Counted from the first letter of the stretch, positions 12,931 through 24,112 are shown. The stretch is 64,000 nt of DNA from Tanypteryx hageni (GCA_028673005.1 CM054116.1:38666577-38730576), one strand, 5' to 3'. Notes: generated by a model not told the origin, from the letters alone. Made by a program: numbers and translations.

Positions 12931-13909
12931 GAAGATTATCGAAAAGCAAACAATTCTTCCTGTATAACTTTTAGAGAAAGACTGCCAAAAGAGTGGGTTC
13001 AGTGCATATGGAGAAGGGGTGAAAATGCATACAACAACAGCAATCTATAGGAAAAACCCTATCAAGCAATTGGGAAACATTTGTTCCAGGAATACACTCC
13101 ACAGAGTAGATGTGTGGAATGGGTAGCAAAACGACCACTGAAATTGCTTTCTTCCAAACCTCGAGGAACTCTCAGCAGGACATATCCATGACCTTATCTA
13201 TATAGAGGCTCGTGGAATATCCCACCATTAGGTCAGCAAATATAATCTCAAAAACCTTGCAGTTACCTAATTGTTCATGAAGCATGAACTTGGCAAGAAG
13301 ACAAATATTTGAGTGTAAGGAAATACCCATCTTTCAGTCCCACTGTTAATGCAAGCCCAGAAAAGGAACAAAATTGTAGGTAGGAAATAATATTGCGAAA
13401 AAAGTAAACAAATGACTTTTATATTATAATTCAGTATAAAATAGAGTTTTAGATGTATACTTTTCTATCTTTTTGGAAAATCGATGCTCATCGACGACTA
13501 TTCATTTTTTTCAATTTTTTAAATTAAAAAATCGATGTTTTTCGATTTAAATTGAATCCTACCAAGCCTACATATAATACTGTAAATAGAGGATATTTTG
13601 CTATTTAATATTTTTAAAGAACCATAAAAACTAAATCTTTAAAATATAAGTAAATAAACAATTCACAATTGGTTATAATAAACAAAATCACATTTTGTAA
13701 TAATCTCATTTTGTTATTTAAAAAATCACATTTGGTTAAACAAAAAATCGCATTTTTATAAATAAAGAATAAACATTAGGTACTATATTTTAAGGAACTA
13801 TAAAGTAAATCACAATAAATTGACTAAAAATAACTAATTATTTTGTTAATGGACAAAAAATAATAAACAATCTAAAGCATTTTTTCTCGCCTTAATCGAT
13901 GCAAACTCG
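12931..13909. other. AT-rich non-coding stretch
   Basis: Contains short inverted text around 13480-13560 (AAATCGATG and TTTTTCGATTTAAATTG) that may be part of the decayed hAT element which follows. No gene was recognised. Confidence 0.35.
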
Positions 13910-15060
13910 ATGTGTGGAAGCAGAAAGTATACATAGATATTTTGAACCAAGTTGAAATATGAAATTGCTGCCAAGCAACACTATGCTGAAGCATTACCAA
14001 TCAAATTTAAAGAGTGATTTGAACATGGTGTGTAAAAAGCAGAGGGACTTTGATTTTTAGTCCTATTTTGTAATCCTGTATATCTGCCCTACATGTTGGC
14101 GGCATTGTCGTAACTTTGTCCACGACAGTATTGAATGTCAATTTGCATCTCTTCAAATACTTGTCGAACATGAAATTCTAAAGCCTATCCAGTATGTGAA
14201 AAAATAGGTAAAAAACTAAAAAATCATTCAGTGGGTTCACCATTTGGTAATACTTACCTGAGAATAATTGTTAACTGATCGGCATGACTCTGGTGTTGAA
14301 TCCACAATCGGAGAATAATATTTTGCTTGCTTAACTTCATCAATCAATTTTGTCTTAACAGTATCCTTCATAATGTTTATGAATTCGTCGCATATTGACG
14401 ATGATAAACAGTGAGCAAATCCTGATCCTTTATTTGCATATTTCTCGATATCATTTGCTATAAAAGGATCAAATTCACTAAAGTATTCCAAAGCACCAAA
14501 ATAATTTTCATTATTTGGAGATAATAACTTGTTACATTATCCTCTAAATGCTAGTGCGTGTTTCAATAGATATTTTATTGTTACAACTACTCGTTTTAAA
14601 ATGTCCCGCCAATATTTAGTTTCTTTTTTGTGTGCTTTCTGTATCACGGTGTCTATATGACCTGCTGATGATTGGCGAGTTATTAAAGTACTTATGTAAG
14701 ATATGTGGTCTTTCGATTGTTTGTGATCTGATAAGTCTTATGCAAATTCTTCCAGTTGTTGTAACCAGAAGTTATCAGCAACTTTTTTGTAGAAAACAAT
14801 TTGCACATGGAACAGTATATGCAGCAACTTATTTCGCTATAAATCAGCCAATCGCATTTAACTTTCTCATAATTAATTTTTATTCCATAAAATGCTCTAT
14901 CACCTAACATTCTTGTAATAATTTATCACCCTCTTTTACTTGGACCTTTGAAGATTCAAAAGAAATACTTGATGTTGGTTTTTGTTGCAAAAAGTAGTTT
15001 TGGATTTCACTATTAATCATTTCTGGCCAATATCTAAAGTTCTTTGGAGTTGGATTTGTA
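13910..15060 (-). pseudogene. Decayed hAT transposase (TTF zinc finger / ZMYM1-like), several frames
   Basis: Reading the minus strand downwards from 15060 gives, across several frames, pieces in the order expected for hAT transposases of the TTF-zinc-finger group: YWPEMINSEIQNYF, then CDWLIYSEISCCIYCSMCKLF (the TTF-type finger; final cysteine pair visible), KYWRDILKRVV with ALAFRG, then FDPFIANDIEKYANKGSG, YYSPIVDSTPE, and finally CRGQSYDNAANM and PCSNHSLNLIGNA. These match a real transposase but are broken by frameshifts and stops, and the C-terminal dimerisation domain was not found. In life such a protein cuts and pastes its own element; here it is dead. Limits are those of recognisable text. 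Confidence 0.75.
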
Positions 15061-15320
15061 CCATTCCCTCCCCCACGGATTGAGTTAAGTGGTTTGGGGT
15101 TGGATTTGTTCCATTTTCCTCCCTCAGGCTGGGTTAAGTGGTTTGGGGTTTGATTCGTTCTATTTCCTCCCCTAGGTTGGGTTAAATGGTTGGGGGTTGG
15201 ATTTGTTCCATTTTCCTCCCTCAGGTTGGGTTAAGTAAGTGGTTTGAGGTTGGATTCATTCCATTGTCCTTTCCCGGGTCGGGTTAAGTGATTGGGATTG
15301 AATTCGTTCCATTTTCTATG
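15046..15320. repeat. Minisatellite, about five copies of a 54-60 bp unit
   Basis: Tandem imperfect units built on GGTTGGATTTGTTCC, a CCTCCC run and GGGTTAAGTGG. Copies diverge by roughly 10-25% and differ by small indels (an extra TAAG in one unit). It overlaps the edge of the hAT relic. Confidence 0.8.
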
Positions 15321-15518
15321 GGCAACATTTAAACAGTAGTTCATTTTTCCGACACAGGTCGTGTGGTTGTGGGTGTCTTATATCCATCCTGTTCCGTTAT
15401 TTGTTGTTTAAAAAAATCATTTTACAAATAATCTAAATAAATGGTAAACAGTTGAACAGCTGATCTGATCTACATCGAAAAATACCTTGGAGTTTATGAT
15501 TCACATTTTATTGGTGAT

Positions 15519-15644
15519 GGGAGTAAGAAACCAAGAAAAGTTATATCGCTCGAGCAAAAACTAGATTTACTTAAGCTCTATGAGAACAATGAACAAACAC
15601 GTGATATCGTTTGTCATACAGGTTTTAACGAAGCAACGCTATGA
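15519..15644 (+). pseudogene. pogo/Tigger transposase fragment, CENP-B-like N-terminal helix-turn-helix
   Basis: About 41 codons reading KKPRKVISLEQKLDLLKLYE, then TRDIVCHTGFNEATL and a stop. The pattern (basic stretch, LEQKLDIIK-like helix, recognition-helix-like end) is the N-terminal CENP-B/psq-like DNA-binding motif of pogo-family transposases. The catalytic DDE part is absent. It is a relic of the kind of autonomous element that could have mobilised the TA-flanked MITEs in this window. Confidence 0.7.
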
Positions 15645-16412
15645 ACCATCTGCATTATCATCACTTCTTTTCTGTAAAAATGAGTTACATGTATGAAATA
15701 TACATAAATAAAAAACAAGGCATTAAGCAAACTATAGTCATATTAAAGGAATAAAATTAAAAATGTCAATCAGGTTAGGATGCTGGAATGCATCCTCTCA
15801 TTTATGTTATTTTGTATTAGAAATTTGTGTCCAATTAATATGATTTCGCCTTACACGCAGTAGCTTAACAGAATGTTAAAAAATATTCCACTTATCAGCC
15901 AATTATAATCACTCATCAAATGATGCCTGAAACCATTGACTATTGAATTATAAACTAGCATTTTTACCTTAGTATAGTGAAATCTCATTACAGTGTGTCA
16001 CAATAAAATATTTTTTGTAAATCCCCTTTCTATGTGCTGTATGAGCAATGCAAAAATATTTCACTTTTCAGTATTACGTACAAATTTATGAGGTCCCAAA
16101 AGAATATTTTTTGCTATAATGTAATTTTCTTCTGAAAATGATTCTGAGAGAGGCAATCCATGCTGATTCCTACAATATTGTGGCACCAAATCATCAAAAT
16201 GATAGGGAAAAGCAGGATTTTCCATTCAATGGGCTTTACTTCATTCTAATTTTATAAAATCTCAAATACCACAATTCAAAGGTCTGGAAAGTGGATTATT
16301 AAACAGTTTTCTCAGTTTATTGTATACTGCCTCTAACCTTAAATGGATCTATAACATCTGCTTGCCTTTGGTTATCCACATGGCAAGAAAAATCACCGTG
16401 CTATACACCAGA
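15645..16412. other. AT-rich non-coding stretch
   Basis: No exon, RNA gene or element end recognised. Confidence 0.45.
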
Positions 16413-16640
16413 TGGCCAAACCATGGCTCTTTTATCTTAGTATGCAGCTCTTTTAAATTTCCATTCAGTGACATGTCAATGTTTTTCTATACAAAACACA
16501 ATGGCGTGAAGTATCTTGAGACATGCTGGGGATGCCTAAGGGGCATGCGCATTATATCTGAATTGTTTCTGATACAAGTTGTTTTTTATTCGTAAATTTA
16601 TGAGCACAGAATGTGTCAGGCAGCTCTCGAATTTATCGTA
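16413..16640. repeat. Interspersed repeat copy, partner of 12706-12930
   Basis: Same orientation and block order as the partner copy (TATATCTGAATTG, TTATTCGTAAATTTATGA, AGAATGTGTCA). The copies differ by many substitutions and small gaps, so the duplication is old. Confidence 0.6.
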
Positions 16641-18429
16641 TGCGGCTCCGAGAACAAGTAAGTTTGGCCATCCCTGCTATATACATATAGGGAAAAGGTG
16701 AGTTTATCAGTATCCTTTTTGTCCAAGATCTGCCAAACTGCTCCAAGATCCGAATTCCTTAATTTTCCTAACTGAAAAACTAGTACGAAGGGCCGGATGC
16801 TATAATTACACTCAAAATCTGTATTTCTTGCAATTATTTCAGTTGTACTCTTACATTCTCCTGTAAAAGTTTGCGTGGGGGTAAATACTGATACCTGCTG
16901 AGATTCCTTGAGCAAAATTTATGCTGATATTCCTGGGTTATTCCCTTATGGAGGTTTTGGAAATTAATTGACTTCCCTTCCATTTATTTTACTGCTGAGC
17001 TCTCGGGATGCAAGTATTAAACCACATTTAATTGCGATCAAGTGCCTTGAGTACATAACTTAAACTCACCAATAGAAGTTTTTGTTTTAAAGTGAATATT
17101 AAACTGTAGAAATGAACATAGTTTTCATTGAGTGAAAATGATGATGGAAAAAACAAATAGCCATTGTGAGAGAATTAAGAATTTCGCCAACAACAGTGCC
17201 CATTTTGCTGCAATGTAACAGGTACAAAAGTGTTGCTGCCTTTAATGATCGGTAATTCTGCAAAACCCTAGTGCTTCAAAGGCATATCATCTTTTTCTGC
17301 AGAATATAAATCTACCAGACGTGTTTGGATAACAAAAGAAATTATTTTGGAATAGAAATAAAATTATAGAAAAAGAAAAAAATATTGCTTCTAGGTGACA
17401 ATTGTTCAATGCATGTGGTGGGATGTTCAACTGAAAAATACTAAATGAAGTTTTCTCGGCCAATTGTGCCTCACCAATACAGGCAACAGACCAGAACATA
17501 ATTGAAAATGTAAAAATAAATTCTCGATGCTCTCTCATCAAAAAATAGTTTTACGTTAAACAGTTTAAGTACCAATATAAATGTTCACTAATGCATGGAA
17601 ATGATTGCAAGTGGTTGGTCAGATGTTAGTGACATGGCAGTTGCAAATTACTGAAAAAAGTTGGGCCTTATATTTTCATCTAGACTACAGATGTCACTTA
17701 CGATGGAGAGTGCAGTGTTGCCTATGATATCTGAAAAGAAATATACTCCAAACTTCAGTTTCCTTAACATTTGAGAAGACTTCATATGTGGATGCTAAAT
17801 CAGAACCCATCCCTTTGTTGATGTACTTTCCCATTGTGGAAAAACTTATCCAGCCAGGTTAGGAAGAGGAGGTATAGGTAAAGCCTTGATGCAACTTATT
17901 AAGTCATTTGATGACATTGGAAAGTATGTAAAATGCTACATAAAAATGGAAGCTTCATTTGCTGACGCAATATAAAAAAGCGCGTTTTATTTATTGAGGT
18001 CTATTTAGAATTGTAAGAGGACTTCTAGGCTTTGCTTGGAGGAACAAAAGAAAATAGATTAATGGGAATGTTTTTCTGTAAAATTAAAATTTTGAGTAGA
18101 GAATTTGGGTAAATCCAGTATTAGTTCATCCATCAAGTGTTCAGTGCACTAACCATTGAAGAAAATAGTATTTTAAGTATATTTTGTTTTATGCACTTTT
18201 CTTGTTGCTTGTTGATTTTAAACAACTGGAAATCTTTTATCAATTTATGGGCTAGCAAAATAAAGATGTAACTGATTTTGAAAACGAGAAAACATCCAAT
18301 CAAATTTTGTTGAATGATTCATTTAACTTGGAAAAGTATGCATTAATCAGTATCACCCATAAATTTAATGTAAAAAAATCTAATGTGGCCAACACATGAC
18401 TTTCCATACCTGTAATATTTCTGAAAATT
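16641..18429. other. Intergenic DNA, no confident feature
   Basis: Several short frames on both strands, none matching a known family. A stretch around 17780-17970 translates to a few dozen ungapped residues on each strand but resembles nothing I can name. Confidence 0.4.
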
Positions 18430-19090
18430 CCAAATATGTTACATAAATATTAATATTAATAATATAATAAATATTTTAAGAAACCGAGAAAATTTTAGAC
18501 TTTACAAAGAAAAGAAATAAACTCAAACCATAGCCTTCTGATATTGGATATAGCCACATAGCTCCGACAATTAATAAAATAAAATGGAGTGTTACTAAGA
18601 TGTAATGAAGCATCAATTGATAACAATAGTCGGTAGGTGGCAACTAAATATATAAGATATCTCTTAAACAATGCATTATATGGGAAAATGTTTCAAACAG
18701 AGGTTGTAGAAAATTAAATTTCCTACAACTTTTATTCCAGTACATTTTTACATATATTAAATATTAAAGCAAATATTTCAAAATAACAGATAAGTGACAT
18801 GAGTAAACACTCACTTCCGGTTGACCAAGTTTTACCAAAAACTAATCAGTTCTTGTGACTTTCATGAAAATGATAAATATAAAATTTCACATTGACCTGA
18901 TTAATAGTTTTTGAGTTGCACCCACAAAAAAGCTGTCACACAGACATCGAAAAAATAGTCAAAACGTGTTCAAGGGACTTCAAAACGTGTTCAAGGGACC
19001 TCAAAACATGTATTTCCCTTGAAATCTCAAAATCGATTTTTTTCATGAAAACAATACTACGTATGGAGTAAGTAAAGATAATATATTACC
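18430..19090 (+). repeat. Unclassified repeat family X, copy 1
   Basis: The same ordered blocks occur at 60300-61345: ACAAAGAA and AGAAATAAACTCAAACC, AGCCTTCTGATATTGGATA, TATCTCTTAAACAATGCATTA, then TTAATAGTTTTTGAGTT, CAAAACGTGTTCAAGGGAC and TTTTTTTCATGAAAACAAT. It ends with TACGTATGGAGTAAGTAAA. CAAAACGTGTTCAAGGGAC is itself tandemly doubled here (18960-19000). The final part resembles 3' regions of widespread invertebrate non-LTR elements, but there is no coding capacity and the class is not established. Confidence 0.7.
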
Positions 19091-19918
19091 TAGATCCAGC
19101 TACTCCTAAATTTTTTTCAAGAAAATTATGCATTGACTGATTGTATCATGCAACTTCCTATAGCCTCTAAATTATTAACGCAAGTTTTCTTTCTGAAAAC
19201 ATTTTTAGCAATTAATTAATGACCAATACATAACAAAATTGAGCATAGATCACATTAGAGATTCAAGAGCCAATTATAAAATTTGGCAATTGGATCACAA
19301 CATAAGTGACAATATATCATTATGGAAAGAATTATTAAATAGTGTGTTTCATTCAAGAAAGCTGTTGAAATGAAGCCCGCTGTTACCACAAGGATAAAGG
19401 TAATTGGATATAGAACCAACCAGCAAACACTTTTCAAGTGCCTTATTTAAACAAATATTTATGTTAACTAGCCTGGAAAGCTTCCTATGAATAGATCCTT
19501 GGGCTACAAACCTTAAGTAAAGTGACATGGCCAAATCTTTGAAATTATTTATTCTCTGATAAATGTTCATCCTAAATTTAAAGGTCCATATGGGTTTAGT
19601 TATTGACTAACAGGAATTTTGCATGCAAACAAATCCTTGAAGAGCATGCTGAATTAAAATATCCTTGTAAGGCTGCTTTCTTGTCATAATACTTGATCTA
19701 TTCAATCTAAAAGCTAAAGGAAGAGGAAATAAAACCTAGCTTGCATTTACAACAAATGATGCATAGCATAGATTTGTTGCAAATATCTTTAACATAAATG
19801 AAGTTCCAAAAAATGAAGTAATGAATACAACTCATGGCTTGAAGCTAACTTATGGTGAGGTTAATTCTAATAAAAACAAAATTGTTAAGAAAATGAGTTT
19901 TGCATTTTGGCTTGTTTT
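19091..19918. other. Intergenic DNA, no confident feature
   Basis: AT-rich; nothing recognised. Confidence 0.4.
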
Positions 19919-20222
19919 TCAACCCTCTTAGTGCCATGCAAATTTCGGTGGGTATAGCCAGAAGTGCCACAGGCAATTTGTGAATTTTGTATTACCTTAG
20001 GAATACTATCACAGTGAAATTATTTCTTAAAATAAGCTAATTTTTTCAGGAATTGTAAAAAATAATATTCTCCATAATTACATAATTTTTATTTAAATGA
20101 AATATTAAATTATTTAATAACAATAAAAAGTTATTGCATATTTCGGTCTATGCCTGAGCTGTGACACTATTCGCCCGAGAAGCAAAAGCCGATATATTGG
20201 CCCATGGCACAAAGAGGGTTAA
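19919..20222. mobile_element. piggyBac-like MITE (about 300 bp)
   Basis: Ends ACCCTCTTAGTGCC and GGCACAAAGAGGGTTAA are inverted. The right end carries TTAA; the left has TCAA, one substitution from TTAA. It is non-coding. Its TIR differs from those of the two other TTAA-flanked MITEs here. Confidence 0.65.
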
Positions 20223-21420
20223 TATTAATTATATCAAATGGATTATCACTGCAGATTACTGCTTTGTAGCCAAAATACACTTCTGGTTTTCAAACTTGGT
20301 CATTAAATTTATCTTCATCATCAATTGAAGAATAACCTATTATTACACAATGCCCTGGGAAGTTGAGTTGCTTGCCCTGAAACACTATTCAACTAGGAAT
20401 TGGAGTAGGTACATATAATGCCAAATGCAAATATAATTCACATAATGACAGATTTTTTCCATGAAATGGGTTGTTATGCCAAATCAATTGTGCGAATTAT
20501 AAAAATCACATATGAGCTATGTAATATTGAATTCAATAGAGAATTATTGAGATCACCTTATGGCTAAAATCAAATTAAAATAACAGTTATCTCCAATAAT
20601 CATAAAAATACTATGAAAACAATATGTGCATTTCAGCTATCAGGCGGTTGTCATTGGCAATGATTCACCAACAGTAGATTCTAATGAACAAGCGTAATGT
20701 TTTTTCTGTCATTTTTATATTAGCCTGTAGTATACAAAACAAAAACGTCAAACATTCTTTATTAGGGTCTACTATTGATGAATTATCACTGATGAGGGTT
20801 GCTTTGTAGCTGAAATATGCATATAATTTTTACAGCTGTTTGAGATACCTATTGTGCTATTGTTAAAATGGGTGAACCGGTACTTGACTAAGAACATAAA
20901 GAAGCAAAACCAATTGTCTAATCACTCGATCTTTTCTGAGATGAATCAATTTTAGTTAACAAAATAAAAAAAGCAAAATTCATTATTTGCACTCTACAAA
21001 TGGTAAAAGGCTGACCTTGGAAGAAATGCAGGCTTTAAAATTAACTACCAACATACACGTGAGCCTTGTTTTGTGTATAGTTTGATGCAAAGACCTTCCA
21101 GGCTGAGTACCATGACATATATGTATTAAAACTGTCTTCAGCATAGTTACTGCAAATTAACCACATCTTAATTGTGAAGATGGGTGATATGATATAGTAT
21201 CATGAAACATCATTATGTGAAAATTCCTTGTATGCACTTCGCCTAATAAAAATCTGACATCAGCAAGTGTAATCTTCGAGACTTTAATAGGAAGAATTAC
21301 TTTAGATAGAGTAAGGATATTACTTTGGTGTAAAAATAAATGTTACTTTGGTAAGTGTTCTGGACGATCCACTTTTATCTACAGGCAGTTAAATGTTTAA
21401 TTTGCTAGCTCACCTTATGG
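20223..21420. other. Intergenic DNA with two hammerhead-like cores
   Basis: Contains two related segments, one around 20249-20275 (degenerate) and one at 20789-20825 with CTGATGA, a 6-bp hairpin and GAA followed by ATATGCATAT. See the findings. No protein-coding feature was recognised. Confidence 0.4.
20789..20825 (+). ncRNA. Hammerhead-ribozyme-like fold (partial, stem I absent)
   Basis: CTGATGA (20789-20795), one extra G, stem II GGTTGC/GTAGCT with loop TTT (20797-20811, three G-T pairs), GAA (20812-20814), palindromic stem III ATATGCATAT (20815-20824), then A. The same skeleton recurs with different stem sequences at 29018-29050 (minus) and 62408-62448. No stem I pairing is seen, so catalytic activity is doubtful. 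Confidence 0.3.
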
Positions 21421-21615
21421 GTTTATTATTATTTATTGGTCCAGGAGGTCTAGTACAGACATAGGACATGTCAGAGAGAATACATACATAAAATCACATA
21501 CAATAAATTAAGAAGCAAGTTACAGCACAATTAATTTCCATTAAGGTATTCAGCCACAGTAATATAAATTATTCAATAAATACTTTTTAACTTTGGTTTT
21601 ACAATGGTTTTTATT
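21421..21615 (-). mobile_element. Non-LTR retrotransposon 3' end (minus)
   Basis: On the minus strand the sequence encodes KLKKYLLNNLYYCG and a stop, the typical last residues of invertebrate LINE ORF2 proteins. After a short 3' UTR it ends GGACCAATAAATAATAATAA, an (A/T)-rich repeat tail of the same type as in the plus-strand copy at 22014-22040. It is truncated at the 5' side. Confidence 0.6.
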
Positions 21616-22045
21616 ATTTATGGATTTTGTCAGTAGATAATTTATTGCAAATCAAAATCTTAACACTACCCTGCATATGTCTTTACCATACAATGGTTCT
21701 TGTCAGAGAACACACTGCTCTTTTTAAGTTGAAACACAACAGTGACACTCACAACTATGACACACGTAACAAAAATGAACTAAGTTTTATAAGTCACAAC
21801 CTGAAAATCTTTAGCAATAGCCCAACATATGCAGGTATAAAATTCCTCAGTAAACTTCCTTGTGAAATTAAAAATCAACCAAACATTACCCTTTTTAAAA
21901 AGAAACTGAAAGACTACCTTAATGACAACTGCTTCTACTCTGTAAAGTAATTTATGTCTATGAAATGAAAGTTGTACCATATTTTGACATGTCCTATATT
22001 TGTAAACGCAAATCTACTGGACCAATAAAGTATTATTATTATATA
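21616..22045 (+). mobile_element. Non-LTR retrotransposon 3' fragment (plus)
   Basis: Encodes the C-terminal tail of a LINE ORF2: HNYDTRNKNEL, then NSPTYAGIKFLSKLPCEIKN and LFKKKLKDYLNDNCFYSVK before the stop, followed by a 3' UTR and the tail GGACCAATAAAGTATTATTA. The reverse transcriptase domain is missing, so this is a 5'-truncated dead insertion. It abuts minus-strand LINE pieces on both sides. Confidence 0.75.
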
Positions 22046-22051
22046 TTAGGG

Positions 22052-22318
22052 TTACTGTATGATATGGACTTTTATCAGATATTTATAGACTATATCTTGC
22101 ACGATGTTTAGATTATGGCGAGTCAAGTAGCAATGTTCTTGTCTATTAAGATTGAAAAGATGGGAACAGGATTTTGCAAATATCGCAGCTTCGAGAACCA
22201 GTATGCATGGGAGAGGTAGAATACTGTAAGTTTTAAAATATGGTTTACATGTGGATAGATTATTTACACCGGCAATTCCTCTGATAGCTCTTTTCTGTAG
22301 TGTAAAGATGCGGTCCAT
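22052..22318 (-). pseudogene. LINE ORF2 C-terminal fragment (minus)
   Basis: Minus-strand translation contains LQKRAIRGIAGVNN, then CKPYFKTYSILPLPCI and CYLTRHNLNIV, the thumb and post-RT segment found just upstream of the C-terminal tail in Jockey/CR1-like ORF2 proteins. Together with 21421-21615 (minus) it may be one old copy split by the plus-strand insertion. Confidence 0.65.
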
Positions 22319-22507
22319 ATGGGTTGTATGAATGTGAATGATATAAGTAATGCCTGTATCAAAGTCTGTAGACTAAGCCATATGCACATTTCATTTAGTA
22401 GATACTTCATCAAGTAGGCATTGCCGTAAGTCATGGACCCTAATTCTAATGGCTACAAATTATAATAATATCAGTGCTGTTGGTTGTGTATTATTTCAGT
22501 TTTGTGT

Positions 22508-23191
22508 AACAGCCAAATTGATCATAACCAACCCAAACTCCTTGTCCCTTTTGTGTGATGTAAAGCTGAAATTTAAAAGTTTGATGTTGTTACCACCTGT
22601 GATGAAAATTATTAGAACAAGTGATTTTTGGTGAGAGAGCAAATTTTGGCAAGTATTTTCTCATTTTTTTATTAATATTGTTACAGTAAAACATTGTATA
22701 GAATTATTCTTCTCAGCCTAAAATATTTCAAGTTTCAATGGTTATCTATATCAGTACTTTAGTAAATAACAGACTGAAACACCACATCAATTCTTTATTA
22801 AACAAATATATTTTATAAGTTAAATCTAATAACATAAAGTACTTTTATAAACAGCCAAATTGATCATAACCAACCCAAACTCCTTGTCCCTTTTGTGTGA
22901 TGTAAAGCTGAAATTTAAAAGTTTGATGCTGTTACCACCTGTGATGAAAATTATTAGAACAAGTGATTTTTGGTGAGAGAGCAAATTTTGGCAAGTATTT
23001 TCTCATTTTTTTATTAATATTGTTACAGTAAAACATTGTATAGAATTATTCTTCTCAGCCTAAAATATTTCAAGTTTCAATGGTTATCTATATCAGTACT
23101 TTAGTAAATAACAGACTGAAACACCACATCAATTCTTTATTAAACAAATATATTTTATAAGTTAAATCTAATAACATAAAGTACTTTTATA
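22508..23191. repeat. Tandem duplication, 2 x 342 bp, nearly identical
   Basis: Copy 1 is 22508-22849 and copy 2 is 22850-23191, head to tail with period 342. I saw a single substitution (GATGTTGTT versus GATGCTGTT), so it is recent. It lies just beyond the stop of the minus-strand gene sHSP-A and each unit carries TTTATT (AATAAA on the minus strand), so the gene's poly(A) region is doubled. Short frames inside are not genes. Confidence 0.95.
23136..23141 (-). terminator. sHSP-A poly(A) signal
   Basis: AATAAA on the minus strand, 219 nt past the stop, inside the second tandem copy. An identical signal sits 342 bp further on in the other copy. Confidence 0.5.
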
Positions 23192-23359
23192 AAGACACTG
23201 GTAGTAAAAAGGATGCTACCAACAAGCGAAAAATGCATATAAAATATCTAGTCAGATAATCAGTCTTATTCTGTCAGTCTAACATGGACATTGAACAATG
23301 GTTAACCAAAGTATTGCAAAATTTTCATTGCTAATTTCAAATATCACAAAAACAGCATT

Positions 23360-24112
23360 CTACTTAGGATGAGGCTCGCCAGACTGTTGAATGGCAATAA
23401 CTCGTCCTTCTGAAGTGGGTAAACTCTGCAAATGACAAATGCATCATAAACGATCTGAATCGGAGTAATCTTTCCAATGCCACATAACTTTAATTCATTA
23501 TGTATTTAAATAGCAGGACTAATGCTTTATGTAAATATAAAGATGACATGTTAACTAATTATTCAAGTATAATGATTAACGGTACAGCTTAATGCATTTC
23601 ATTTTCTAAACGTTAAAAATTAAGAGGAACTAACTAATTATCCGGAGACTTATTACTCTTCCAACTAGTTTCTAATATCAGAGAACGTTACTAACCTTTC
23701 TTGGTGCTGTTACAGTTAAAATTCCATCAGAGGAAATGCTTGAAGTCACGTCATCGGGCGAAGCGTCCTTGGGAAGGACATAACGGCGAACAAAGTGACG
23801 ATAAATAAAGCCATATTCATCTTCTTTCTCCTCATGTTTACCCTCAATCATTATGTTGTTGTCCACTACCTTAACAGTAATTTCGCTAGGCTGAAACTGA
23901 TGCATATGAAGAACGACTTCAAACTTCGTCTTGTCCATAGACACACTTGAAGTTCCGCTATCCTGACCAGCAACGTGTCGCCAAGGTCTAGTGTACGAGG
24001 TAAGAAAAGATCCAGGTTGATATAAATCCCTTAGCGAGATGTTCGGTAAGAATGGCAAAGGAACATCTCTATCATCCAGAAGGGTACGCACGACATAAGG
24101 TACCATAGACAT
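23360..24112 (-). CDS. Small heat shock protein A (l(2)efl-like, alpha-crystallin domain)
   Basis: A 160-residue chaperone subunit, spliced as 24112-23696 plus 23425-23360. Small HSPs hold unfolding proteins without ATP and form oligomers in the cytosol. The start MSMVPYVVRT follows an intron acceptor (TTTTCAG) directly. TRPWRHVAGQ lies at 41-50; the alpha-crystallin domain is about 58-139, with GKHEEKEDEYGFIYRHFVRR and SSDGILTVTAP. Exon 3 (SLPTSEGRVIAIQQSG) supplies the I149-A150-I151 motif that docks between dimers. It is shorter than its neighbours and lacks their FDQDFGLGMR segment. Intron 2 (23426-23695) falls exactly at the domain-tail border. The upstream intron is 24113-24258. It is transcribed away from sHSP-B, about 1.9 kb between promoters. 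Confidence 0.93.

Noticed and set aside
17610..17990. Possible coding remnant with dozens of open codons on both strands
   Set aside because: Neither strand gives a family I can name, and stops interrupt each frame.
22052..22318. Host gene on the minus strand
   Set aside because: Residue pattern (LQKRAIRGIAGV, CKPYFKT) is the post-RT part of a LINE ORF2.
22449..22634. 61-codon frame in the tandem duplication
   Set aside because: Not preserved as a start-to-stop unit in the second copy; lies in a 3' flank.
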